Shown here one piece after another: positions 19,851-28,030 of a stretch of 64,000 nucleotides of DNA. The stretch's first letter is position 1. The number at the start of each line of letters is the position of its first letter. The stretch is from Paenibacillus solanacearum (GTDB lineage: Bacteria; Bacillota; Bacilli; Paenibacillales; NBRC-103111), in assembly GCF_910593845.1 (NCBI RefSeq), contig NZ_CAJVAS010000009.1:124001-188000 (forward strand), read 5' to 3'. The notes under the pieces are model-generated. The model saw nothing but the letters and a program-made list of their open reading frames with translations, did no database searches and was not told where the DNA came from. The translations under genes were made by a program, and so were the position numbers.

Positions 19851-19923
19851 TTGGCCGTACGTGCTGTTCCCCCGCCCTGCGGTGGCGCAGCGGTCAAGGG
19901 GACCGGCTTATGCGTATGTACAA

Positions 19924-20178
19924 TTACCGTCTTCTGCCTAATAAAAATGTGCGGTTTACTTTTTTCTTGGCCAGCGGCACAAGCCTCTCGCTTCGCACCA
20001 TCGCGCTTTTGCATAATGGGCATGCAGGCACAGCCTCGGTGACGAATTCCTCGCGAACCCAGGCAATGCATTCTTTCTCTACGCATTCCCAAATTCGTAT
20101 GTTCTGCGTTGGCTGTTCCAGTGTTGACGTTGGCGTTTCCACTTCTTTTCCCCCCGGTGATTGTGTTTTCTTATTCAT
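19924..20178 (-). CDS. YdjO-like small cold-inducible zinc-ribbon protein
   Basis: An 84-residue protein with two metal-ligand pairs of unequal spacing: WECVEKECIAWVR (Cys-X4-Cys) and ACPLCKSAMV (Cys-X2-Cys). The arrangement WEC..C.AW......CPLC...M and the size match YdjO of Bacillus subtilis, a cold-induced protein of unknown function. The tail is strongly basic (KKKVNRTFLLGRRR), as expected for nucleic-acid contact. ATG 20176-20178 has no good ribosome site, but a promoter 30 bases upstream leaves little room for a longer protein. Monocistronic. Confidence 0.75.
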   Translation of the reverse strand: MNKKTQSPGGKEVETPTSTLEQPTQNIRIWECVEKECIAWVREEFVTEAVPACPLCKSAMVRSERLVPLAKKKVNRTFLLGRRR

Positions 20179-20211
20179 GTGATTGCGGTCGCTCACGTTT
20201 GGATGACGTTT

Positions 20212-20244
20212 TATTATAATACCGTTTTGCCCCAATATTCAACC
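20212..20244 (-). promoter_or_regulatory. promoter of the ydjO-like gene
   Basis: On the minus strand TTGAAT is followed after 18 bases by TATAAT (plus strand near 20215-20220). Transcription would start close to 20205, giving a leader of under 30 bases. Confidence 0.55.
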
Positions 20245-20422
20245 CTTTAGACGAAATCGGAATATTCCGCCTTTGAGGACCAGACCTGGGACAAAACCGT
20301 TCGCATGTTCATACAAGATGCCATGGAGCGTGCCTTTCTCATTATAGTTCAATCCGGCCGATTGAACAACGGCTACGCCGTCATTAAATGCGCCGGCAGC
20401 GCTTGATCCCGGCCGAACGGCA

Positions 20423-20470
20423 AAAGAACGCCTCCGCCCTCGTCTTGAAGAGATGTGGGAAGCGTTCTTT
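20423..20470 (-). terminator. terminator of the heparinase-like gene
   Basis: AAAGAACGC at 20423-20431 and GCGTTCTTT at 20462-20470 are exact complements. The minus-strand arm ends in a short T run. It lies 43 bases after the stop of the gene ending at 20513. Confidence 0.55.
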
Positions 20471-20512
20471 CGGCTAGTTGCGTATCGTCAGGCCACACTT
20501 CGCTCAGTACCG

Positions 20513-22984
20513 CTATTCGCGCTTGACGCTCCAATCTACGGCATCGATGCGAATCGTCACGGGCCTTGAGCCGCTGCCGGACGGTTGAATTGTCACGAGA
20601 GAGTTCAAGCCGCCGGTCCCGGCCGTCTGGACCGAGATGCGGGCAGCCGTATCGGCAGCCGCTTCTTCGGGCGCATGCGGCACCAGCACCGACACGAAGG
20701 TGACCGGCTGCCCCGCGTGCACAGGCTGCTTCGCGTACACGGTCGCAGCGGGCGTCGGATTATTGGTGACCGACGCCTTATGTATGCCGAAGGCGCGCTC
20801 TTCCGCCCGCTCGAAGTACGTCAGCACGTTCCGTGCCGGAACCGACGTACCGTCAAGCGCCTTCCACGGGAGACGCTGGCCGGCGGCCGTCTTCATCTCG
20901 CCCTGCGAGTCGAACCAGTTGTCGCCCCGGTCGCCCGCGGAATATTGCTGCCAGACAGGGCCGGCGGCATAGCCGTCCGTCGACTTGCCCGGCTGCAGCC
21001 GGTCCTGCACGATCAGATAGCCTTCCGCCGTCAGCACGATTTTTCGCGTAAGCGTCGTATCGAAGCCGAAATAATTGTTCAGCGTATACTCACCATAGCT
21101 GTCCTGCGCCTTGTCTTCAGCACGCGGGCTTAAGACGGCCGGCATGATATTGAGGTCGCCGGGCTTCGTGTCGAGGCCGGAGTCGTTGTTCGGCCGGAAA
21201 ATGAACGAAATCGTCCGCGCCGGCGCTTTGTACTTCCAATCGTACTTGATCGTCGTGTAATCTCTTACGTCGAACGTTAAGTCGTACCGTTCCCGCGTCG
21301 AGTAAAACAGCGAGGCTTTCGGCTTGATCGTCACTCGAAGCGCCGCCTGGCCGCTTGTGCTGTCCGGCGATAGCGCATACGGCTGATCCGGACGCGTCCA
21401 CCTGGCGCCGAGCGTCTCGAAATCGTCGATGATCCGTACGCCGGCCGGCCCTTCCAGCCGCAAGTTATCGATGATCAGCTCGAACGGCTGGCTGGCATCG
21501 CTCGTCCCCGCATCCAGGCGCAGCGTCAGCTCCTTGAAGGTCGCCTTCGTGCTACCTTCCGCTCCGTCCGCTTCTTCATACAAACGGAGCAGCTGCGAAG
21601 GAATCGACTCGGTGTACCACGTATCCGGCTCGAACTTCGTTTCGCCGTAAGGATAATTATGCGAGCTGATCTGCGGCAGCATCGCGACGATGTTCGAATC
21701 GGTCGCTCCTTTATTGTGGCGGGCCATCCCATGATAAAGCGGGATGCCGCCCGTCTCGTAATATTGAATCGCTCCCGTGCGATTCGTATGGGCATGGCTT
21801 CCCCGGCCGAACAGCTCGCTCATGACGAATGGAGCGCCGGGCTTGCCGGAAGCGGATAACATAAGCTTATCCGCGGCTTTCGGGTTGCCGGGCTCGCTTC
21901 GATGCAGCACGGCGCTTGCCCGCGGCCACTCCGCCGGCTTCAAGCTCGCCGGTTCGAGATACAGCAGGTCACTCATCCAGAACAGCGAGGTCAACTGATC
22001 CAGATTCGCGCTGAAGTCGGACGGATGACTGGCAAGCGGATAATGGGCGGTTCCGAACCGGAAGACGTTCGCCGCCGCCGTCAAGAAGCTCGGGTCGTTG
22101 TACAAGCGGGCCGCACTCTCGAAGACGTACATCCAGTTCGTCCATTCCATAAAATAATCGTCCCCGTATTCCGGTATCGCTCCCGACGGGGCGATCATAT
22201 CGCGATAGCGGGTAAACATATGGCGCACCTCAGGGTTCTGCAGCTCCTGCTCTGCTCCCCGCAGCTTGGCGATCTTGATTACCTGCATCAGACTGATCGA
22301 CATGTAGCCGCTAGCATTCTCCGTAATGTCCTTGTTGCGGTACCAGTTGTTCCAGCCGCGCTCCACGTTGCTCCGCCAAGCTCCCGCATCCGGATGGCCC
22401 GGGAAGGCGGCCAGCGAACGAAGCGTGCCGACGATGCGCGATAACGCCTGGTTATGGTCGCCCGGCTGGTATACGTTCGTCACCTTGAGGGCGTCTTGGA
22501 GCATCGCTTCGTCTTCCGCAGAAACGAGTCCCTTCTGCTTCAAGCCTGCGTAGGCGATCATCAGCGATTCGCCGATGAAAAACGAATTGTACGGCGATTT
22601 CTTATACAAATCGGGATGTTTGCGCCATTCCTCGAACAGCATATCCCATGTTTTTTTGCTGTAATCGAGATAGTCCTGCTTGCCGGTCAGCGCATACATC
22701 CGCCACGATAACGCAGCGAAATTAGTTGATTTGCGCGTATCGATCGAGGCGGTGCTCGACTGGTATATTCGTTTGCGCACCACCTCGAAGTCCACTTTCT
22801 TCGTCAAATCCTCGAATGTTTCTGTAATGTACCTTGCATAATCCGGCTGCATAGCGCCATCCCCCTTCACCGCCGCCGGCTTCTCCCGCTGTCCGGCCCA
22901 TAGCAGCGCCAGCAGGCACATCGCCGCTGCGGCCAGCAGCGCGATCGCGCCTCGCCGCTTGTTTCGTCGTCCGACGCCGTTCAT
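20513..22984 (-). CDS. large heparinase/alginate-lyase-like secreted or anchored protein
   Basis: An 823-residue protein with a basic N terminus and one hydrophobic segment (about residues 12-30) without a clear cleavage site or lipobox, so it is exported and perhaps anchored. Residues 50-330 are helical with repeated WRMY, WNNWYR and EWTNWMYVFESAARLY patterns, like an (alpha/alpha) toroid. The middle carries RGSHAHTNRTGAIQYYETGG and HNKGATDSN, resembling the His/Tyr active-site region of heparinase II/III and PL8-type lyases. The C-terminal third is beta-rich. I read it as a probable uronic-acid polysaccharide lyase, but I cannot name the family. ATG 22982-22984 follows AAAGGGG by 7 bases. 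Monocistronic. Confidence 0.65.
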   Translation of the reverse strand: MNGVGRRNKRRGAIALLAAAAMCLLALLWAGQREKPAAVKGDGAMQPDYARYITETFEDLTKKVDFEVVRKRIYQSSTASIDTRKSTNFAALSWRMYALTGKQDYLDYSKKTWDMLFEEWRKHPDLYKKSPYNSFFIGESLMIAYAGLKQKGLVSAEDEAMLQDALKVTNVYQPGDHNQALSRIVGTLRSLAAFPGHPDAGAWRSNVERGWNNWYRNKDITENASGYMSISLMQVIKIAKLRGAEQELQNPEVRHMFTRYRDMIAPSGAIPEYGDDYFMEWTNWMYVFESAARLYNDPSFLTAAANVFRFGTAHYPLASHPSDFSANLDQLTSLFWMSDLLYLEPASLKPAEWPRASAVLHRSEPGNPKAADKLMLSASGKPGAPFVMSELFGRGSHAHTNRTGAIQYYETGGIPLYHGMARHNKGATDSNIVAMLPQISSHNYPYGETKFEPDTWYTESIPSQLLRLYEEADGAEGSTKATFKELTLRLDAGTSDASQPFELIIDNLRLEGPAGVRIIDDFETLGARWTRPDQPYALSPDSTSGQAALRVTIKPKASLFYSTRERYDLTFDVRDYTTIKYDWKYKAPARTISFIFRPNNDSGLDTKPGDLNIMPAVLSPRAEDKAQDSYGEYTLNNYFGFDTTLTRKIVLTAEGYLIVQDRLQPGKSTDGYAAGPVWQQYSAGDRGDNWFDSQGEMKTAAGQRLPWKALDGTSVPARNVLTYFERAEERAFGIHKASVTNNPTPAATVYAKQPVHAGQPVTFVSVLVPHAPEEAAADTAARISVQTAGTGGLNSLVTIQPSGSGSRPVTIRIDAVDWSVKRE

Positions 22985-23074
22985 CACCGTTCCCCTTTCC
23001 GGAGCATCGATTCATCGAAATACCGCTGATCTCATTATAATGAATCCGCCCGGTCCCTTCTCTCGCTGCGTTGT

Positions 23075-23095
23075 GCAATATTACAACAATATTGC
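23075..23095. other. 8-bp AT-rich inverted repeat
   Basis: GCAATATT at 23075-23082 and AATATTGC at 23088-23095 are exact complements with a 5-base loop. It lies 27 bases after the stop of the glycosyltransferase at 23122 and about 90 bases before the heparinase-like gene. It could be a weak terminator or an operator. Confidence 0.3.
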
Positions 23096-23121
23096 TGTCC
23101 GCAGCGCATCGGCAAGCAGAA

Positions 23122-24123
23122 TCATCTCGCCATGCCGGCGACCCGGCTGTACAGCCGAAGCAGCTGCCGGGTGACGGCGCGGCGGTCATGATGCGCTTCG
23201 GCATAGGCACGCCCCTCGATTCCTTTCTGCCTCCGGAGGCTCCCCGACCGGAGCAGCGTCTTCAACACGTCGTACAGGGTATCCGGATTCGCGCTGCAGA
23301 TCGGCGGGGAGCCCCCCGGGAATGTGCCGAGCAAGTCGTCCCGCACGAATGCAACGGCCGGCTTGCCGAGCGCCATCGCCTCCACGCTCAGCAGGCCGTA
23401 GGAGCCGCATAACAGCTGGTCGATGACGATATCGGCCTCGCGGTACAGCGCGACCGCCTCCGCATGCCGCATCCGCTCGATGCGCCGGTAGCGCAGCGGG
23501 CATTCCCGCTGCAGCTCCCCGACGATGCGCTCGACGATGGCCGTCCCCTTGAACGCCGGATCGGTCGGCGCATGGACGACGAGCGGACACTGCTCTTCCT
23601 CCTTCGGATACGCCGGCCGGAGCCGATCCAGATCGACCGCCAGCGGCAGCACGTGAACCTCGTTGTAATACGGCTTCACGTAGTCGTACACTTCATAATC
23701 CTGCACGATGCCGACCGGAATGACCGCGCCGACCCGCGACAGCCGCTCATGAATTTGCTCCTCCTTCGGCGAACGCCCTGTAACGACATACGGATTGCGC
23801 AAGGAGGCGATGCTGCTTCGTCTCACGTCATTGCCCCAATGATGCATGACCATCGGCTTTCCCGCCTTCGCCAGCAGATCCAGATCGCCGTAGCCGGGTA
23901 CGATCGACATCGTAAAATGAAAATGAAATAAATCGAAGTCGTCCATCAGCTCGCCGAACAGGCTCATCAGCTCGTATTGATCCGTAGGGACGATATGGTC
24001 GGTAAAGCCGTGAAACGTCCGGTAAAATTGAAAACCGACCGCCTGATGCCCCTCCTCGTTCAACGTTTTGCAGAACAAGCCGATCTGACCGCCGATTTCC
24101 ATAGGCGCGTGCACAATCTTCAA
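23122..24123 (-). CDS. glycosyltransferase, HAPxEIxGQ paralogue family (copy A)
   Basis: A 333-residue GT-B type transferase, one of four paralogues here. The N terminus KIVHAPMEIGGQIG, the block MVMHHWGNDVRR, IVQDYEVYDYV, and the C-terminal nucleotide-sugar part (VVHAPTDPAFKGT, then LLSVEAMALGKPAVAFVRDD) are shared with the copies at 28031, 29056 and 31812. The SVEAMALGKP segment carries the glutamate of the EX7E-type donor site seen in GT4 enzymes. The start is TTG 24121-24123: GGGGGGAG lies just before it and it aligns with the starts of the other copies. It diverges from a DUF4855 gene. Donor and acceptor are unknown; a spore-surface glycan is the contextual guess. Confidence 0.82.
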   Translation of the reverse strand: MKIVHAPMEIGGQIGLFCKTLNEEGHQAVGFQFYRTFHGFTDHIVPTDQYELMSLFGELMDDFDLFHFHFTMSIVPGYGDLDLLAKAGKPMVMHHWGNDVRRSSIASLRNPYVVTGRSPKEEQIHERLSRVGAVIPVGIVQDYEVYDYVKPYYNEVHVLPLAVDLDRLRPAYPKEEEQCPLVVHAPTDPAFKGTAIVERIVGELQRECPLRYRRIERMRHAEAVALYREADIVIDQLLCGSYGLLSVEAMALGKPAVAFVRDDLLGTFPGGSPPICSANPDTLYDVLKTLLRSGSLRRQKGIEGRAYAEAHHDRRAVTRQLLRLYSRVAGMAR

Positions 24124-24169
24124 TCTGCTCCCCCCGTTATCCGCGGATTGCGGTAAAACCTTTTTGCTT

Positions 24170-24183
24170 CTCCGCACATATAC
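24170..24183 (+). promoter_or_regulatory. candidate sporulation-type -10 region before DUF4855 gene A
   Basis: TCTCCGCACATATACT precedes the gene by about 45 bases; CATATACT matches 7 of 8 positions of the sigma-E -10 consensus CATACANT. A similar stretch, TTTTCCGCAAACATACTAT, precedes the second DUF4855 gene. The -35 region here is weak. Confidence 0.35.
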
Positions 24184-24224
24184 TGTAGACGTAAATCCAA
24201 TTCGGGAAAGGCGTGAACCTTCGT

Positions 24225-25238
24225 ATGTCGACCGCATCCCCCGGCGGTTATTTCTCTCCGGCATCGCTTGCGTGGCGCAACCATCTGTGCGTGCTGCCGC
24301 TTGGCGGACGTACCCCGCACGACGTAAGCCGCTGGACCGCGTTCGACCTTGCGCCATATGTATGCTGCACGCGATCTGGAAAGCCTGCAGAGCCCATGTT
24401 CGGCGGCTTTATACTCAGCGGCATCCGCTCCAGACCCGGTCGTTTTCTGTATCCGATGTATGCCGCTTTCGGCACGCCTGCGGATCGGGACGATTGGCTG
24501 CAATGGATTGACGACATCTTTGCTCCCGGCCATAATTTGGACGCTCTATGCTCGCTAGCGGACGGGCCGCCGTTCGACGTATGGGTGTCGATCCCTTATC
24601 CACACCCGCAGCAGTCGGATTTCGGCCTGGTGGGCGGGAAGCGCCTGGACTTTCGAACGGAAGAGGAGCGTTATGCGGCCGTTGCGTGGTGGATCGACCG
24701 CTTCTCGGATCGGTTGGCAGGCGAGGCGGGACTTGCCGGCCATATCCATTTTCGCGGCTTTCTTTGGCCAAGGGCGTCGATCGACGCCGGCGACGAGCCT
24801 CTGGTCAAACGGACGAATCATGATGTTCATGCCAAAGGATTCCAAGCGATATGGCTCCCCCATTACGGAGGGCAAGGTGCCTTGAAGTACGCACAGCTCG
24901 GTTTTGACGCTGCTGCGGTCCATCCGAATTATTACGGCAATGCCGGTTATGGCGTCGAATGGCTCGATCAAGCCGCGTTGTTCGCCAAAATGACGCGTGC
25001 GGGGTTTCAGATCATTTGCGGGAAGGGCGTTCTATATAACGATACGCATCTGCTCGATTACTTGAACCACGGCCTCCCCGAAAAAAACGGCTATATGCAT
25101 GACGCTCTTCTTGTCTACCAGTTTCCGAATCAAACGCTGCGCGACCTGATCGAGTCGCGGCCTGACGATTACGAGCGGCTGCATGCGTTCATTCGCGGAA
25201 CGTATACGAAAGCCCACTATCCGGGTATGGCTTATTAA
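24225..25238 (+). CDS. DUF4855 protein (copy A)
   Basis: A 337-residue protein of the DUF4855 family, exactly the length of its paralogue at 30231. Shared blocks are RNHLCVLPLGG, the tryptophan-rich DDWLQWIDDIFAP, VWVSIPYPHPQQSDFG, FRGFLWPRASIDAGDE and the end KAHYPGMAY. The length and the regularly spaced aromatic and acidic blocks suggest a TIM-barrel, glycosidase-like fold, but no activity is established for the family. I chose ATG 24225 because it aligns with the paralogue; GTG 24213 is possible. There is no signal peptide. It diverges from glycosyltransferase copy A, the same arrangement as the second copy. Confidence 0.8.
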   Translation: MSTASPGGYFSPASLAWRNHLCVLPLGGRTPHDVSRWTAFDLAPYVCCTRSGKPAEPMFGGFILSGIRSRPGRFLYPMYAAFGTPADRDDWLQWIDDIFAPGHNLDALCSLADGPPFDVWVSIPYPHPQQSDFGLVGGKRLDFRTEEERYAAVAWWIDRFSDRLAGEAGLAGHIHFRGFLWPRASIDAGDEPLVKRTNHDVHAKGFQAIWLPHYGGQGALKYAQLGFDAAAVHPNYYGNAGYGVEWLDQAALFAKMTRAGFQIICGKGVLYNDTHLLDYLNHGLPEKNGYMHDALLVYQFPNQTLRDLIESRPDDYERLHAFIRGTYTKAHYPGMAY

Positions 25239-25270
25239 CTCGATGCTTCCCAGCGGAACCGGACATATGA

Positions 25271-25299
25271 AAAACCGCTCGAATGCAGCATTCGAGCGG
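25271..25299 (-). terminator. terminator with perfect 11-bp stem
   Basis: CCGCTCGAATG (25275-25285) pairs with CATTCGAGCGG (25289-25299) around a 3-base loop. TTTTT follows on the minus strand, so it ends the minus gene at 25311; the converging DUF4855 gene ends 33 bases away on the other side. Confidence 0.85.
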
Positions 25300-25310
25300 C
25301 TACCATCAGA

Positions 25311-25868
25311 TTACAGTACGGCAAGCGCTTGGACGCGAAGGTTGCCAAGATAAGAACCGTCCGACTCGAACGGATACGGTACAACCTCCGGCGCGGTTAC
25401 CGTCGTCGTGACCGTTATCGTCATCGTCTCCAGCGTCGGCAGCAGCGTAGCCAGCAACAGGGCGTCACCGGATCCGATGGCTACATTCTGATTGTTCCCG
25501 CCGTTCGTTACGCCAGTGAACAACGGAACCGTCAGAACGACAATACCGAGCAAGTTGACCGCTTCCAGAACAGCAGAGCTGGTCGCCGTCAAGTTCGCAG
25601 CATAGGCGAAATTGACGGTTATCGGAAGTCCAACCGTAAAGATCGGAAGCAATCCCGGGCCGATCTCAAATACGGATTCCAGCGTTACCGTTGCCCCCGG
25701 GCCGTCGAACGGAGAGAAGATATATGTTCCGTTTCCATCGATGAACGGCATTTCGGGAGCTTTGGTTACAACAACCGCCGGCGTTGGCAGAGATCCTGGA
25801 GGCGCTCCCGTATCGGCGATGATCGTTGTATTGGCGGTGGTGGTGTAAGCATTCAATATAAGTGGCAT
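25311..25868 (-). CDS. 185-residue Thr/Val-rich protein of unknown function
   Basis: I do not recognise this protein. It begins MPLILNAYTTTANTTIIAD and is rich in Thr, Val, Leu, Gly and Pro with very few charged residues and no cysteine. It is predicted as mostly beta strand with hydrophobic runs (LEAVNLLGIVVLTVPLF), like structural proteins of spore outer layers or phage tails. There is no signal peptide. ATG 25866-25868 is preceded by AAGGGAGGTGATG, one of the strongest ribosome sites in the window, which suggests high expression. A CATATTGTA element about 33 bases upstream fits a sigma-K -10 box. It follows the nucleotide-sugar dehydrogenase by 109 bases. A spore-surface role is inference only. 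Confidence 0.7.
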   Translation of the reverse strand: MPLILNAYTTTANTTIIADTGAPPGSLPTPAVVVTKAPEMPFIDGNGTYIFSPFDGPGATVTLESVFEIGPGLLPIFTVGLPITVNFAYAANLTATSSAVLEAVNLLGIVVLTVPLFTGVTNGGNNQNVAIGSGDALLLATLLPTLETMTITVTTTVTAPEVVPYPFESDGSYLGNLRVQALAVL

Positions 25869-25900
25869 GTGCATCACCTCCCTTCTCTGCAGAATCTGTA

Positions 25901-25909
25901 TACAATATG
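25901..25909 (-). promoter_or_regulatory. candidate sigma-K -10 element
   Basis: CATATTGTA on the minus strand fits the CATAnnnTA form of sigma-K -10 boxes, 33 bases before the gene at 25311-25868. No convincing -35 AC is at the expected distance, so this is tentative. Confidence 0.3.
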
Positions 25910-25977
25910 TCGCACTGCCAATGGCTGCTTGAGTCAAATCAGCCAATATTTGAAAATTGGATGTTTGGTGGTCAAGC

Positions 25978-27291
25978 TTACAACGCCCCTTCGCCGGCTC
26001 CCATCCGAATCACGTTCCCGTGATGAGGCACGCCCGAAGTGGCGTTGCGGGTATCGAATACAAGCCGCGCCGCGGCCACGATCGCTTCCACCGGGATAAC
26101 CGAATGGTCCGTAAAAATGATGACGCAATGCGCGCTGCGCAGCGTATCCTCATTCATATCGACACTTCGATACGTGCGGCCGGCCGCTTCGATTTCCGGA
26201 ATGTACGGATCGTGATAAGAGACGTCGTATCCCGATTGTACGAGCAACGGAATGAGCTCAAGCGCCGGCGATTCCCGCACATCGTTAATGTCCTTCTTAT
26301 AGGCGACGCCATAAATAAACACATGGGCATGCTCCGGCGCCGAGTGCCTGACCAGCAAGGCTTTCACACGGTCCGCCACATAGGCCGGCATGGACCGGTT
26401 CACTTCATCGGCAATTTGAATAAACTTGCTCCATACGCCCGACTTTTGCGCTTTCCACTGCAAATAAAGCGGATCGACGGGTATGCAGTGTCCGCCGATG
26501 CCCGGCCCCGGATAATACGGCGTAAATCCGAACGGCTTCGTCTTGGCTGCCGCAATGACCTCCCATACGTCGATGTTCAGTTCATCGCAGATCGAGGCAA
26601 ATTCGTTGATGAAGCTGATGTTGATCAGACGGTGCGAGTTCTCCAGTAGCTTCGTCAGCTCCGCAACCTCCAGCGAAGAGACGGTCACCACCTCGTCGAA
26701 GATGCGGCTGTAGAGGGCGCCGGCATATTCAAGACACTCCGCGCTGAGCCCGCTGACAACCTTCGGAATTTGTTCGACGCCGAATTTATCATTGCCCGGA
26801 TCGATCCGCTCCGGCGAGTAACCGATGAAGAAGTCGATGCCCGCCGTCATGCCGCTCCCTTTCTCGAGCGCCGGCCGAACGACGTCGCGCGTCGTTCCGG
26901 GAAATGTGGAGCTTTCCAGAATGACAAGCTGCCCCCGGCGCAAATAGGTTCCGAGCTCGCCAACCGCTTTTTCCAGTATCGTAAGATCGGGAGAATGCTG
27001 GGTATTCAGCGGCGTAGGCACGCAAATCACGATCGCATCGGCTTCCGTTACGTCGCTGAAACGGTCGGTCGGATAAAACTGACCCGCGCTTATGCTCGAT
27101 TCGATCTCTTCGTCCCGCACATCGGGCAAGTAGCTTTGGCCCTGACGCAGCGCTTCGATCTTGCGCGAATCCACGTCAATCCCTAGTACGGTGAAACCTT
27201 TCTTGGCAAACAGAAGGGCCAGCGGCAGTCCAACGTAGCCTTGGCCGATGACAGCTATTTTACGAAACAAACGCTCTGCGCTTCCGGTCAT
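25978..27291 (-). CDS. UDP-sugar 6-dehydrogenase (WbpA/WecC type)
   Basis: A 437-residue nucleotide-sugar dehydrogenase. The NAD motif IAVIGQGYVGLPLALLF is at residues 12-28, the central domain has ICVPTPLNTQHSPDL and SSTFPGTTRDVV, and the catalytic cysteine is Cys269 in GPGIGGHCIPVDP. The family oxidises C6 of UDP-GlcNAc, UDP-ManNAc or related sugars to a uronic acid in two steps. With the Gfo/Idh, DegT and hexapeptide-acyltransferase genes of the region it would give the first step of a WbpA-B-E-D type path to a diacetamido uronic acid. ATG 27289-27291 follows AAGGAGG by 10 bases. It is the last enzyme gene of the run 30060 to 25978. Confidence 0.9.
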   Translation of the reverse strand: MTGSAERLFRKIAVIGQGYVGLPLALLFAKKGFTVLGIDVDSRKIEALRQGQSYLPDVRDEEIESSISAGQFYPTDRFSDVTEADAIVICVPTPLNTQHSPDLTILEKAVGELGTYLRRGQLVILESSTFPGTTRDVVRPALEKGSGMTAGIDFFIGYSPERIDPGNDKFGVEQIPKVVSGLSAECLEYAGALYSRIFDEVVTVSSLEVAELTKLLENSHRLINISFINEFASICDELNIDVWEVIAAAKTKPFGFTPYYPGPGIGGHCIPVDPLYLQWKAQKSGVWSKFIQIADEVNRSMPAYVADRVKALLVRHSAPEHAHVFIYGVAYKKDINDVRESPALELIPLLVQSGYDVSYHDPYIPEIEAAGRTYRSVDMNEDTLRSAHCVIIFTDHSVIPVEAIVAAARLVFDTRNATSGVPHHGNVIRMGAGEGAL

Positions 27292-27333
27292 CGCGATACA
27301 TCCTCCTTCTCTTATTGTGAGATGACGTTTCAC

Positions 27334-28029
27334 TTACTTGATCGGCCTTGCCGGGTTGCCCACATAGGTCATTCCCGGAGGAACATCTTTGGTCACGACC
27401 GCTCCGGCGCCGACGACCGCATGCTCGCCGATCGTAATGCCCGGAAGCAATGTGGCGTTATTGCCGATCCGCGCCTGAAATTTGATCGTCGGCCCCTGAT
27501 GATGGTAATTTCCCGCTCCCATGTACTTGTCGTTCGATGTGGAGCAGCACGGGCCGATAAACACCTGATCCTCAATGATCATGTCGCTTGTAATGTAAGA
27601 CGACGTTTGCACCGTAACGCGGCTGCCGATCGCCGTCTTCGGCTCCACTACGACGCTGCGGCCGATAATGCTGCTTTCTCCGACCGACACACGCTCCCTG
27701 ATGCTCGCCATGTCTCCGACAAGCACGTCATCCCCGAGCGTCACGCCGCGGTAAATGACAACGCTGCACCCGATCTTGACGCTGCTGCCGATGTTCAAAG
27801 GATCCAGCTCCGCCGGAGGCTTCAGCGCCATTTTTTTGTTGGCGAACGGTACTCTGCCGAGTACGGTCAAGTCGCCGATTTGAACGCCGCTGCCGATTCT
27901 CGTGCCGCGCTTGATCACGACAAAGTTCCCGATCGTGACATTGTCGCCGATCACCACATCCTCCTCGATGACCACATGTTGTCCGAACGTAACGCCTGAT
28001 CCATACACCGGCTCCTTCCGGCCGTCCAT
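27334..28029 (-). CDS. hexapeptide-repeat sugar N-acyltransferase
   Basis: A 231-residue left-handed beta-helix protein. Hexapeptide repeats run from about residue 15 (VVIEEDVVIGDNVTIGNFVV) to residue 210 (NATLLPGITIGEHAVVGAGA), interrupted near 60-80 by an insertion, and end with VPPGMTYVGNPARPIK, the common C-terminal signature of acetyl-CoA dependent sugar acyltransferases. In the proposed pathway it would acetylate a 3-amino group (WbpD role); that assignment rests on its neighbours. ATG 28029 follows AAAGGGGGCGAG and lies one base after the stop of the glycosyltransferase upstream, so it is co-translated. The usual WbpD is shorter (about 190 residues). Confidence 0.85.
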   Translation of the reverse strand: MDGRKEPVYGSGVTFGQHVVIEEDVVIGDNVTIGNFVVIKRGTRIGSGVQIGDLTVLGRVPFANKKMALKPPAELDPLNIGSSVKIGCSVVIYRGVTLGDDVLVGDMASIRERVSVGESSIIGRSVVVEPKTAIGSRVTVQTSSYITSDMIIEDQVFIGPCCSTSNDKYMGAGNYHHQGPTIKFQARIGNNATLLPGITIGEHAVVGAGAVVTKDVPPGMTYVGNPARPIK

Positions 28030-28030
28030 A

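Larger units (their letters stand above)
20179..20512. other. 334-bp intergenic region
   Basis: No gene is seen. The left end holds the promoter of the ydjO-like gene and the right part the terminator of the large heparinase-like gene. The middle (about 20245-20420) has no feature I can support. Confidence 0.6.
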
